A stretch of DNA of 64,000 nt from Brevibacillus laterosporus (GTDB lineage: Bacteria > Bacillota > Bacilli > Brevibacillales > Brevibacillaceae), in contig CP033464.1 in assembly GCA_007833815.1 (NCBI GenBank), positions 2,179,501-2,243,500 on the forward strand, written 5' to 3'. Below are positions 34,439-42,790 of this stretch, in pieces. Within the stretch, counting starts at the first letter, position 1, and every line of letters begins with the position of its first letter. The notes beneath the pieces are model-generated. The model saw only the letters and a program-made list of their open reading frames with translations, ran no database searches and was not told the origin of the DNA. The position numbers and the translations under genes are program-made.

Positions 34439-34951
34439 ATGAGCACAACCGAACATAAAGCGACCGCACCTAAAAGCGTGGGGGTAATGGTTGTCACTGT
34501 ATCCGATACAAGAGACGAAGAGACGGATAAAAGCGGAAAACTGATGAAAACACTTTTAGAAGAGGCGGGGCATAATACTCTTCTCTACCATATTGTTAAG
34601 GACGAACCAACGCAAATTCAAGCTGTGATTGAACAAGGTGTACAACATGAGGGTGTAGATGTGGTTTTGCTTAACGGAGGGACGGGCATTGCTCCTCGCG
34701 ATCATACATATGAATCTGTAAAAGGGTTGCTAGATAAGGAGATGCCGGGATTTGGCGAGATTTTTCGTATGCTAAGTTATACGGAGGATATTGGTTCCGC
34801 ATCCATATTATCTAGAGCGATAGCTGGTACATATAAAGGAACCGCAATCTTTTCCACACCAGGTTCTACAGGAGCGGTTAAACTAGCAATGATCAAATTA
34901 ATTCTGCCAGAGCTAGGACATGTTGTCAGAGAATTGCGCAGAACAGTATAA
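34439..34951 (+). CDS. moaB: MoaB/MogA-family molybdenum cofactor biosynthesis protein
   Basis: This 170-residue protein adenylylates molybdopterin or has a related role in making the molybdenum cofactor. The family motif LLNGGTGIAPRDHTYESV lies near residue 78, VVTVSDTRDEETDKSG near 18, and FSTPGSTGAVKLAM near 142. GAGGAGG precedes the ATG. No other cofactor genes are nearby. The next gene, a radical SAM protein, starts 34 bp after its stop and may be cotranscribed by chance. MoaB versus MogA cannot be separated here. Confidence 0.9.
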   Translation: MSTTEHKATAPKSVGVMVVTVSDTRDEETDKSGKLMKTLLEEAGHNTLLYHIVKDEPTQIQAVIEQGVQHEGVDVVLLNGGTGIAPRDHTYESVKGLLDKEMPGFGEIFRMLSYTEDIGSASILSRAIAGTYKGTAIFSTPGSTGAVKLAMIKLILPELGHVVRELRRTV

Positions 34952-34985
34952 TGAAGGGCGTAGAAAAAGGAGTGAACCATACATA

Positions 34986-36761
34986 ATGAAAATCTTACTT
35001 GCAACACTTAACGCCAAATTTATTCATTCTTCATTGGCCTTGAGGTATTTGCGTAGCTATACAAAGCCTCATTTTCCAAATATCGAATTAGTGGAATATA
35101 CGATTAATGATGTGCTGATTAATATTGTTGGAGATATTCATAAACGTCAGCCTGATATCATCGCCTTTTCCTGTTATATCTGGAATATTCGCGAGACACT
35201 GGACGTAATTAATAATGTAAAAAAACTTTGTCCAAATGTGCCGATTATTTTAGGAGGACCTGAGGTTTCCTACGATACAGATGAGTGGATGAACAAATAC
35301 CCCGCTATTGATGTGATTGTAATGGGCGAAGGTGAAGAAACATTCCTAGAGTTATGCCAAGCATATGAGCGTGCAAAACAAACAGGTGAAGCCCCTCTAT
35401 TAAAAGAAGTACCTGGTATTGCTTATCGGGATGGAGAACGTGTCCGTTTTTCCATGCAACGGGTGCAAACCAAAGATTTGAACCACTTGCCATCTCCATT
35501 TGAAGAGGATTTAGATGAACTGAACAATCGCGTCGTTTATTTTGAAGCGTCTCGTGGCTGTCCATTTCGTTGTCAGTACTGTTTGTCATCTATCGAGAAT
35601 GGGGTTCGTTATTTTGAATTAGATCGAGTGAAACGTGATTTGAAGCGTTTGATTGATCATGGCGTTAAAACAGTTAAATTTGTTGATCGGACATTTAATA
35701 TTAATAAGCAGTATGCAATGGAAATCTTTCAATTTTTAATTGATAACCATAATGGAACTATTTTTCAATTTGAGATAACGGCTGATATCTTAAAGCCTGA
35801 TGTTGTTGATTTTTTGGCAGAGAATGCACCACCAGGTATTTTCCGCTTTGAAATTGGGGTTCAATCGACAAATGACGAAACGAATCGTCTCGTACAACGC
35901 CGACAAAACTTTGAAAAATTAAGTTATACCGTGCTGAAAATCAAAGAATCTGGTAAAATTGATCAGCACTTAGACTTAATCGCAGGATTACCGGAGGAAG
36001 ATTATGCATCCTTCCGCAAGACGTTTAACGAGGTATTTGCTTTGCGTCCGGAAGAGTTGCAATTAGGCTTTTTGAAAATGTTGCGAGGTACAGGTGTAAG
36101 GGCACGTGCTGCGGAACATGGATACATTTATATGGATCAGTCGCCATACGAAATCCTTGGAAATAACGTACTTTCATTTGATGATATGCAACGAATCAAG
36201 CGTACGGAGGATATCCTGGAAAAATATTGGAATGCTCATCGAATGGATGATGCATTTGAATGGATTTTGGCTCAGCATTTCGAAACGCCATTTGATTTCT
36301 TCCAAGAGTTTGGGGATTATTGGGAAGAGCAGGGCTGGGGGCGTTTTGGACATCAGTTAGAAGATTTATTTATTCGACTCCAACGTTTTCTTGAATATAA
36401 ACTTCCTAATAAAACAAACCATTCTTTAAGTATGTTAAAATTTGATTACTTATTACATCAGAAATATCGCCCACGAAAAATTTGGTGGGAAGATATGGTC
36501 AACAAGACGGAATTACAAGCGATTTATCAGGATGTAGCGAATAGACGTGCTGACTTACGAGCAGATTTTGCTTTACATGCAGAAACGGAAAAAGAGTATG
36601 CCAAACATACTACGGTAGCGCATGTCTCATTTAATGTGGAACACTATATAAAAACGGGTGAAATGCTTGAAGGTAATTTTGCTTTGGTGATGTATTATCC
36701 GTTTGTAGAAGGGGAATCAAATGCTTTCACCTGTGTCCCTGTACCACAAACAGTTGCCTAA
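34986..36761 (+). CDS. B12-binding-domain radical SAM protein (DUF4080-type)
   Basis: The start is ATG 34986 (MKILLATLNAKFIHSSLALRYL), giving 591 residues. The N-terminal part (residues 1 to about 140) is a cobalamin-binding Rossmann domain with IILGGPEVSYD and VIVMGEGEETF. The radical SAM cluster motif CPFRCQYC is near residue 197, within EASRGCPFRCQYCLSS. A C-terminal region of about 230 residues corresponds to DUF4080. Such proteins are widespread in Bacillota. Substrates are unknown; tRNA or small-molecule methylation or methylthiolation are options. GGAG lies 13 bases before the start. Family is clear, reaction is not. Confidence 0.9.
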   Translation: MKILLATLNAKFIHSSLALRYLRSYTKPHFPNIELVEYTINDVLINIVGDIHKRQPDIIAFSCYIWNIRETLDVINNVKKLCPNVPIILGGPEVSYDTDEWMNKYPAIDVIVMGEGEETFLELCQAYERAKQTGEAPLLKEVPGIAYRDGERVRFSMQRVQTKDLNHLPSPFEEDLDELNNRVVYFEASRGCPFRCQYCLSSIENGVRYFELDRVKRDLKRLIDHGVKTVKFVDRTFNINKQYAMEIFQFLIDNHNGTIFQFEITADILKPDVVDFLAENAPPGIFRFEIGVQSTNDETNRLVQRRQNFEKLSYTVLKIKESGKIDQHLDLIAGLPEEDYASFRKTFNEVFALRPEELQLGFLKMLRGTGVRARAAEHGYIYMDQSPYEILGNNVLSFDDMQRIKRTEDILEKYWNAHRMDDAFEWILAQHFETPFDFFQEFGDYWEEQGWGRFGHQLEDLFIRLQRFLEYKLPNKTNHSLSMLKFDYLLHQKYRPRKIWWEDMVNKTELQAIYQDVANRRADLRADFALHAETEKEYAKHTTVAHVSFNVEHYIKTGEMLEGNFALVMYYPFVEGESNAFTCVPVPQTVA

Positions 36762-36980
36762 AGGATAGCGAAAAGTAAACAGACGACAGTATAAAGCGGC
36801 CTATGTACAATCCACACTGTTTTTTTACACCATGCCCAAAGTAGGTTCTTACACATAAAATCTCCACAGCCTAAATTTTTTCCTGCGAATTATGTCGGGA
36901 ATGTAACGAAAATGATTAGTAAATCGTAATACCAACGACAAAGATGTTTGGATCTCAGACAAGACAAAAGGGGAGCTTCT

Positions 36981-37613
36981 TTGGACATGAGTGTGGATGT
37001 GTTACTTCAATTTATTGAACAATATGGCTATCTGGCCATCTTCTTTCTCTTATGGCTGGGCATTGTGGGTCTGCCTGTTCCTGATGAACTCGTAGTAGCG
37101 ACAGGTGGATTAGTTGCTGCCCTTGGTTACTTGAATCCGTATTATGCCTTTCTTGCCGGCTATTTCGGAGTTGTTTCAGGTCTATCAATTGGTTTCTTTT
37201 TAGGTCGTTGGGTTGGTCCACCTATGCTGACTCGGTTAGCTAAGAAAAAGAAATTAGGACCTTATATCGATCGTTCGACTGCACTCATTCAAAAATACGG
37301 TACGTTTTCACTGTTTATCAGCTATTTGCTACCAGTGGTACGTCATTTAGTGCCATATGTTGTAGCAATCGGAGGCATGACTTTTCGTAAATATGCGTTA
37401 TATTCCTACACCACTGGTCTGGTTTGGGCGTTGGCGTTCTATTTTCTCGGCTACTTCTTTGGTAATCATGCGGACCATATCATTGCTGTGAGCCGTCATT
37501 ACGGATTTATAACATTGGGAGTGGTGATCGCTCTGATTATATGTGTGATCATTTTCCGCTATTGTTGCATAAAAAAACGTGCGAAAAAGGCACGAGAGGG
37601 GGATCAGAAGTGA
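36981..37613 (+). CDS. DedA-family membrane protein
   Basis: This is a 208-210-residue DedA/SNARE-associated (VTT) protein, now linked to lipid scrambling or undecaprenyl-phosphate recycling. Key features are GLPVPDELVVATGG near residue 30, with the acidic residue of the family, GFFLGRWVGPP near 75, and the conserved Arg-containing ISYLLPVVRHLVPYVVAIGGM near 115. GGGGAG is six bases before a TTG at 36981 and twelve before ATG 36987, so the TTG start is favoured. The stop overlaps the next gene by 4 bp (GTGA). The 219 bp upstream are AT-rich and without a recognised element. Confidence 0.88.
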   Translation: MDMSVDVLLQFIEQYGYLAIFFLLWLGIVGLPVPDELVVATGGLVAALGYLNPYYAFLAGYFGVVSGLSIGFFLGRWVGPPMLTRLAKKKKLGPYIDRSTALIQKYGTFSLFISYLLPVVRHLVPYVVAIGGMTFRKYALYSYTTGLVWALAFYFLGYFFGNHADHIIAVSRHYGFITLGVVIALIICVIIFRYCCIKKRAKKAREGDQK

Positions 37614-37990
37614 TCCCACGAAAGTTAGTAGCTCATAAACGGCAGAGAAATATTATTCTTCTAGTAGGCTGGATTATGCTGGTAACTGGAGGTTTATTAC
37701 ATCATCTTCTGCTTATTTCAGTGGCTATTGGGGGTATTAATCTCTATGCGTTGTGTGCAATGGGCTGGGATAAACGTCTTGCTCGCAAACATAACACTTG
37801 GAGAATACCCGAAGCCACGTTTTTTTTGTTAGCTGCGCTTGGAGGTGCTGTTGGAGTGGGCCTAGGGATGTTGCTATGGCGTCATAAAACCAAGCATCTG
37901 TCATTTTGTGTTCTGGTACCACTTTGTTTATTATGGAATGGCGGGTTTTTTTATGTCCTGTGGTACTATGTGTTACCATATTTCGTATGA
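37610..37990 (+). CDS. DUF1294 membrane protein
   Basis: This 126-residue protein starts at GTG 37610, overlapping the DedA stop, with AGGGGGATC upstream. It has about four hydrophobic segments. The DUF1294 signature is clear: [27 protein letters not shown] near residue 50, followed by [16 protein letters not shown]. The family role is unknown. The translational coupling to DedA suggests a related membrane function. Confidence 0.85.
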   Translation: MIPRKLVAHKRQRNIILLVGWIMLVTGGLLHHLLLISVAIGGINLYALCAMGWDKRLARKHNTWRIPEATFFLLAALGGAVGVGLGMLLWRHKTKHLSFCVLVPLCLLWNGGFFYVLWYYVLPYFV

Positions 37991-38022
37991 TACAACACGC
38001 GACACAGAAGGGAATGAACAAT

Positions 38023-39105
38023 ATGGAACAAAAAACAGAACAAATGCTACGCGATCTAACAGAGGCTCATGGTGTACCGGGTTTTGAACAAGAAGTCCGT
38101 CAGGTTATGAAATCATACATAGAACCGTATGCAGATGAACTTACTTATGATAATCTAGGTAGCTTGATTGCTAAAAAAACAGGCGATGCTAATGGGCCAA
38201 AAGTGTTGATTGCTGGACACTTGGACGAAGTTGGTTTTATGGTGACGCGTATTACAGATGAAGGTTTTCTGAAATTTCAACCGTTGGGCGGATGGTGGCC
38301 ACAGGTTATGCTGGCACAGCGGGTACATATTCAGACCAAGGAAGGTTTCCTAGATGGAGTAATCGGTTCTACTCCACCGCATGTTATGCCGATGGAACAA
38401 CGCCGTAAAATGGTTGAGATCAAAGATATGTTTATTGATATTGGAGCTTCCAGTAAAAAAGAAGCAGAGGAGTTCGGAGTTCGTTTGGGTGATCCGATTA
38501 TTCCGGTGTGTCCATTTACTGTGTTAAAAAATCCAAAAATGTTGATGGCGAAAGCATGGGATAACCGTATGGGATGTGCCGCTGCCATTGATTTAATGAA
38601 GGGTCTTCAAGGCGTTGAGCACCCAAATACGTTGTATGCGGCAGGAACTGTAATGGAAGAAGTAGGGACTCGTGGGGCTTTCACTGTGGCTAATGTAGTA
38701 AAACCTGATATCGGTATCGCAGTAGATGTGGGTATCGCTGGTGATACGCCTGGTGTTAACAAAAATGATGCCCCATCCAAAGCAGGCGCAGGTGTAGAAA
38801 TCGGTCTATACGACGCACGTATGATTGCTCCGCAAAAACTGCGGGATTTTGTTATTGAGACAGCTGAAAGGGAAAACATACCGTATCAATTAACCTCAAT
38901 TCCGGGTGGAGCTACAGACGCGGCAGCGTTTACTCTAACTGGTAACGGTGTACCGTCCATCGCACTCTCTGTAGCAACTCGTTATATTCATAGCCATGCA
39001 TCTGTGCTTCATTATGATGATTACGAGAACTTAGTAAAATTATTACTTGCATTGGTTAAGCGCTTGGACAAAGAAAAGGTAGCAGAATTGACCTCTTTTG
39101 AATAA
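38023..39105 (+). CDS. M42-family metallo-aminopeptidase
   Basis: ATG 38023 ([12 protein letters not shown]) lies about nine bases after AGAAGGGA and gives 360 residues; earlier ATGs are less well placed. This cytosolic family (glutamyl aminopeptidase, deblocking aminopeptidase, formerly cellulase FrvX) forms large dodecamers that trim peptides. Metal ligands and catalytic residues are in [11 protein letters not shown] near residue 65, [16 protein letters not shown] near 178, [10 protein letters not shown] near 213, [11 protein letters not shown] near 233 and [18 protein letters not shown] near 320. It is followed by a strong terminator. Confidence 0.93.
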   Translation: MEQKTEQMLRDLTEAHGVPGFEQEVRQVMKSYIEPYADELTYDNLGSLIAKKTGDANGPKVLIAGHLDEVGFMVTRITDEGFLKFQPLGGWWPQVMLAQRVHIQTKEGFLDGVIGSTPPHVMPMEQRRKMVEIKDMFIDIGASSKKEAEEFGVRLGDPIIPVCPFTVLKNPKMLMAKAWDNRMGCAAAIDLMKGLQGVEHPNTLYAAGTVMEEVGTRGAFTVANVVKPDIGIAVDVGIAGDTPGVNKNDAPSKAGAGVEIGLYDARMIAPQKLRDFVIETAERENIPYQLTSIPGGATDAAAFTLTGNGVPSIALSVATRYIHSHASVLHYDDYENLVKLLLALVKRLDKEKVAELTSFE

Positions 39106-39110
39106 TAAGT

Positions 39111-39152
39111 AACAAGGCGGACTTTGGTTTAGACCAGAGTTCGCCTTGTTTT
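39111..39152 (+). terminator. Terminator after the M42 peptidase gene
   Basis: A 17-bp stem, AACAAGGCGGACTTTGG against CCAGAGTTCGCCTTGTT, is followed by TTG and T-rich sequence. Confidence 0.93.
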
Positions 39153-39338
39153 GTTAATGCTACTCCATCATTGACTATAGGTTAGCGGGACTCTAGTTAG
39201 CTTCACAAAACCTTTTGGCTAATTCATAAATAAAAGTTCCTACATTGATTTGTTTCAGTGTGAGGGGTATCGATTCAAAGCAGTGGTGTATCCTTTGTAA
39301 GCTTATCAATGTAGTGTGGGGGGAATTTTTTTATCTGT
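39153..39338. other. Intergenic stretch without a gene
   Basis: Between the M42 and sspI terminators I see only AT-rich sequence. There is no ribosome site, convincing promoter or repeat. Confidence 0.6.
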
Positions 39339-39386
39339 AAAAAAAGACAACGGGTAACTAAACTTGCAAGTTCCCATTGTCTTTTG
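39339..39386 (-). terminator. Terminator after sspI
   Basis: On the minus strand AAAGACAATGGG pairs with CCCGTTGTCTTT and a seven-T run follows. Confidence 0.85.
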
Positions 39387-39429
39387 ATAAAAAAGAAGTA
39401 CGAAAACAAAGTAAGAAGTTGTTTTCTGT

Positions 39430-39666
39430 TTACACAGGAGAGGCCGTTTCAGCTGGAATGTGCTCAGAAATGGTAGAGACCATTTGTTGTTGCAGGTCTG
39501 TAGGGCTGTTTTGCCAAAGCACCTCAAATAATACACCAAGTCCAGGTAGCGTTTTTTCCATACGACTTTGGATAGCATCATTGATCGTTTCTTCGACAGA
39601 TGCGGGGCTAGAGCCTTGCATTTTATACATAATTGCTTGACGTAGATTTAATGCATTGATGTTCAT
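39430..39666 (-). CDS. sspI: Small acid-soluble spore protein SspI
   Basis: From ATG 39666, with AAGGAG upstream, the protein has 78 residues. LNLRQAIMYKMQGSS, IQSRMEKTLPGLGVLFEVLWQNS and the C-terminal QMVSTISEHI follow the SspI family closely. It is a minor spore component made in the forespore. In B. subtilis sspI lies beside ysgA-pheS-pheT, and here it diverges from ktrA, which has come between. I could not find a convincing sigma-G promoter by eye. Confidence 0.88.
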   Translation of the reverse strand: MNINALNLRQAIMYKMQGSSPASVEETINDAIQSRMEKTLPGLGVLFEVLWQNSPTDLQQQMVSTISEHIPAETASPV

Positions 39667-39719
39667 TGTGTCACACTCCTTTTCCATTAAAAATAAAAAT
39701 GATCACGGTTAGTATTCGT

Positions 39720-39770
39720 TGAACGGTACATTTACATTCCTTTTGTACTGTTCGAGCGCTATGTTATAAT
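39720..39770 (+). promoter_or_regulatory. ktrA promoter with inverted repeat
   Basis: An extended -10, TG-T-TATAAT, is at 39762-39770. GAACGGTACA (39721-39730) and TGTACTGTTC (39744-39753) form a 9/10 inverted repeat with a 13-nt gap, overlapping the -35 zone. The left arm is part of TGAACGGTACATTT, also found before ktrB. Confidence 0.55.
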
Positions 39771-39797
39771 CTAGAAGGACAAATGGGAGGTCGTATC

Positions 39798-40451
39798 ATG
39801 TCAAAACAATTTGCCGTTATTGGAATGGGACGCTTTGGTTCGAGTGTTGCCCATGCTTTATATGAAATGGGTTATGAAGTAATGGGAATCGATGAAGATG
39901 AAGAGCGAATTAATGAAAATATCCAGAATGTGACACATTCGGTTGCTGCTGATTCTACTGATGAGATGGCTCTACGTGAGATTGGTATCCGTAACTTTGA
40001 CGTTGTAGTTGTATCCATTGGTGCTGATATTCAGGCCAGCATTTTAACCGTTCTGATCCTTAAGGAAATGGGCGTAAAAAAAATTGTAGCCAAAGCACAA
40101 AATGAGCGTCATGGGCAAGTTCTCTATAAAGTGGGAGCTGACCGAGTGGTTTTCCCAGAACGTGATATGGGGATACGAGTTGCCCATAATTTAATTTCAG
40201 CCAATGTACTAGATTTTATCGAGCTTGCCGAGGATTATAGTGTGGCTGAGGTCGTAGTATCTCATTCGATGGTTGGACAATCGTTACGTGATATTGATGT
40301 TCGTGCTAAATATGGGGTTAACGTTATTGCTATTAAGAGTAATCAATCGTTTAACATTTCGCCAGGACCAGACATTGTCTTGCAACATGATGATGTATTG
40401 GTTGTGATTGGTCATAATATGGATCTGAAAGAATTTGAGGAGAAGGCATAA
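39798..40451 (+). CDS. ktrA: Potassium uptake regulatory subunit, KtrA/TrkA family (RCK)
   Basis: ATG 39798 lies eight bases after GGGAGGT and gives 217 residues. The N-terminal RCK_N domain has the dinucleotide motif AVIGMGRFGSSVAHALYEMGY followed by the acidic strand end VMGIDEDEE, as in ATP/NAD-binding Ktr rings. The RCK_C domain (from about residue 135; SVAEVVVSHSMVGQSLRDIDVRAKYG) binds c-di-AMP in relatives. It would form the octameric gating ring for the KtrB channel encoded 7 kb away. It ends 3 bp before the methyltransferase gene. KtrC is an equally valid name. Confidence 0.93.
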   Translation: MSKQFAVIGMGRFGSSVAHALYEMGYEVMGIDEDEERINENIQNVTHSVAADSTDEMALREIGIRNFDVVVVSIGADIQASILTVLILKEMGVKKIVAKAQNERHGQVLYKVGADRVVFPERDMGIRVAHNLISANVLDFIELAEDYSVAEVVVSHSMVGQSLRDIDVRAKYGVNVIAIKSNQSFNISPGPDIVLQHDDVLVVIGHNMDLKEFEEKA

Positions 40452-40454
40452 AAT

Positions 40455-41282
40455 ATGAAAGTAGAACATATACAGTCCTTGCAAAATCCTCTAGTGAAGC
40501 GCTTGAAGGAATTGCAAACCAAAAAGGGGCGAGAAACAGCAGGGCGATTCCTAATAGAAGGGGAGCATCTGGTTGAAGAAGCTCTGTTGTCTAAGATGGA
40601 AGTAGTAACGCTTTTGTATGACGAGGAAAAAGGTTTGCCAGCTACAGTAAACCGAGCACTCGAAGCATTCCCGTACCCAGTCAAATGCTTGTCCACAACG
40701 GATACCGTTTTAAGTAAATTATCAGAAACGAAAACGCCGCAAGGAATCGTGGCAGAAGTGACAATGCGTTCTAATGATTGGGCTAGCGAATGGGAGTGTT
40801 TGCAAAAATACGACTTTCTCGTACTCATCCTAGATGAATTACAAGACCCTGGTAACGTAGGCACGATTATGCGTACTGCTGAGGCGGCAGGTGTCGATGC
40901 TGTTTTGATGGGACGAGGTAGTGTCGACCTTTATAATGGTAAGGTATTGCGTTCCACCATGGGTTCATTCTTCCGTATGCCTGTATTTACCTGTGATGTA
41001 ACAGCGGTAGCAGAGCAAATAAAAATGGCAGGTGGACGTTTGCTAGTGACGGCTCTCGGCAAAAAAAGTCGTGAATATGACGAACCAGTATATAGTGGGA
41101 AAGTTGCCATTGTGATTGGTAATGAGGCACGTGGCGTGTCAGATTCATTGCTAACACAAGCAGACGAACTGATTCACATTCCTATCTATGGCCGAACAGA
41201 ATCGCTAAATGCAGCTGTTGCTTCAGGCATCATGCTGTATGAAGCTGTACGTCAGCGTAAAGAGGATTGTGATTGCGGTTAA
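40455..41282 (+). CDS. ysgA: SpoU/TrmH-family RNA 2'-O-methyltransferase (YsgA-like)
   Basis: This 275-residue SPOUT enzyme methylates ribose in rRNA or tRNA using SAM. The N-terminal substrate-binding domain has QNPLVKRLKELQTKKGR and GRFLIEGEHLVEEAL. The catalytic trefoil knot shows DPGNVGTIMRTAEAAGVDAVLMG near residue 130, VAIVIGNEARGVS near 217 and ESLNAAVASGIMLYEAVRQR near 250. It lies just upstream of the T-box-pheST unit, as ysgA does in B. subtilis. The exact target nucleotide is not readable. Confidence 0.9.
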   Translation: MKVEHIQSLQNPLVKRLKELQTKKGRETAGRFLIEGEHLVEEALLSKMEVVTLLYDEEKGLPATVNRALEAFPYPVKCLSTTDTVLSKLSETKTPQGIVAEVTMRSNDWASEWECLQKYDFLVLILDELQDPGNVGTIMRTAEAAGVDAVLMGRGSVDLYNGKVLRSTMGSFFRMPVFTCDVTAVAEQIKMAGGRLLVTALGKKSREYDEPVYSGKVAIVIGNEARGVSDSLLTQADELIHIPIYGRTESLNAAVASGIMLYEAVRQRKEDCDCG

Positions 41283-41311
41283 GAGTTTTTTGTAAATAAT
41301 CCCGTTTTCTT

Positions 41312-41341
41312 TTGCAAGTTACCCCACTTGTGAGGTATAAT
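41312..41341 (+). promoter_or_regulatory. Promoter of pheS-pheT
   Basis: TTGCAA (41312-41317) and TATAAT (41336-41341) are separated by 18 bp, upstream of the T-box leader. Confidence 0.6.
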
Positions 41342-41379
41342 TAATCGCAAATTCTAAAATAATTGTCATAAATGCTAGG

Positions 41380-41690
41380 ATTGAGACTAGTACATAGAAT
41401 GGATGACGTCTTCAGGGAAAAGGTGCCGCAAATGAAGCGACTGGAAGCACTTTTACGTGATCTCTATGGAATTCCCTCATGAGCAGACCTCTGAACTCAA
41501 GATTGAAATACTTTGATCATATGCTTGCGATTAACTGGCTATGATCTAAAGTGCCAATCGTATGCACAAGTAGGAGGCCCCGGTTCATCCACGTTACGGA
41601 TGCGAAGGTGAGGCATATTGAGATGTCTAACCAGGGTGGTACCGCGGAAATTAAACTTCGTCCCTGTTTTTGGGAGGGAGTTTTTTTGTT
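41380..41690 (+). ncRNA. T-box leader of pheS-pheT
   Basis: The T-box core AGGGTGGTACCGCGG is at 41633-41647. A terminator (AACTTCGTCCC against GGGAGGGAGTT with seven T) ends near 41689. A phenylalanine codon TTC near 41471 is the likely specifier. Confidence 0.92.
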
Positions 41691-41723
41691 GTATTTTTAT
41701 TTGTAAACAAAGGAGAGATTGTT

Positions 41724-42758
41724 GTGCAAACGCGTTTACAACAGTTAAAAGAAAATGCACTTGCTCTATTGAAGCAAGTAGGCGAAGGGCAGGAACTTCA
41801 GGACCTTCGTGTTAAATACCTAGGTAAAAAAGGTGAATTAACCGAGATTCTGCGTGGGATGGGTGGATTGTCTGCTGAAGAGCGCCCAAAAGTAGGCCAG
41901 TTGGTGAATGATGTGCGTCAAGTGATTGAAGAAGCCATCGTTTCCAAACAGCAAGAATTTGAAGCACAAGTGCTAGAAGCGAAACTAAGTAAGCAAAGCA
42001 TTGATGTGACACTGCCAGGTCGTCCTGTACCGACAGGAACGATGCATCCCTTGTCCCGTATTATTGAAGAATTGGAAGATATCTTTATCGGACTAGGCTA
42101 TGAAGTAGCAGAGGGACCTGAAGTAGAGTTGGATCACTACAACTTTGAGATGCTCAACTTGCCGAAAGGACATCCAGCGCGTGATATGCAGGACTCTTTC
42201 TATATTACAGAGGAATTGTTGTTGCGTACGCATACTTCGCCTGTACAGGCTCGTACCATGTTAAAGAAAGAAGGAAAGACGCCAGTTAAGATTATTTGCC
42301 CTGGCAAAGTGTATCGCCGCGATGATGATGATGCGACACACTCCCACCAATTTACTCAAATTGAAGGTCTTGTTGTTGGGAAAGGCATCAGCATGAGTGA
42401 TTTGAAAGGAACCTTGTTGACGTTTGCCAAGCAAATGTTTGGGGAAGACCAACAAATTCGTCTTCGTCCTAGTTTCTTCCCATTCACAGAGCCAAGCGTT
42501 GAGGTGGATATTCAGTGCGTAATCTGTCACGGAGAAGGTTGCCGGATTTGCAAACAAACGGGTTGGATCGAAATTTTGGGTGCCGGAATGGTTCATCCAC
42601 GCGTTCTTGAAATGGCTGGTTACAATCCACAAGAAGTAAGCGGCTTTGCATTTGGTATGGGAGTAGAGCGCATTGCAATGCTGAAGTATGGTATTGAAGA
42701 TATTCGAAATTTCTATACAAATGATGTTCGTTTCCTACGTCAATTTAACCGCTCCTAG
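41724..42758 (+). CDS. pheS: Phenylalanyl-tRNA synthetase alpha subunit
   Basis: GTG 41724, eight bases after AGGAG, gives 344 residues; upstream codons fall in the T-box terminator. The N-terminal coiled coil (residues 1 to about 85) binds tRNA. The class II catalytic core shows [37 protein letters not shown] (motif 2) and [16 protein letters not shown] (motif 3). [17 protein letters not shown] near 260 is a cysteine-rich insertion seen in Bacillus-type enzymes. It works as an alpha2beta2 complex with PheT, encoded next. Confidence 0.97.
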   Translation: MQTRLQQLKENALALLKQVGEGQELQDLRVKYLGKKGELTEILRGMGGLSAEERPKVGQLVNDVRQVIEEAIVSKQQEFEAQVLEAKLSKQSIDVTLPGRPVPTGTMHPLSRIIEELEDIFIGLGYEVAEGPEVELDHYNFEMLNLPKGHPARDMQDSFYITEELLLRTHTSPVQARTMLKKEGKTPVKIICPGKVYRRDDDDATHSHQFTQIEGLVVGKGISMSDLKGTLLTFAKQMFGEDQQIRLRPSFFPFTEPSVEVDIQCVICHGEGCRICKQTGWIEILGAGMVHPRVLEMAGYNPQEVSGFAFGMGVERIAMLKYGIEDIRNFYTNDVRFLRQFNRS

Positions 42759-42790
42759 TCGGTTCGGAAAGAAAGGGGATTATGTAAGCA

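Noticed and set aside
39306..39581. 91-residue minus-strand frame overlapping sspI
   Set aside because: It runs through the sspI terminator and is out of frame with the clear SspI protein.
40412..40864. 150-residue minus-strand frame opposite the RNA methyltransferase gene
   Set aside because: It is a shadow of ysgA with no ribosome site and unlikely composition.
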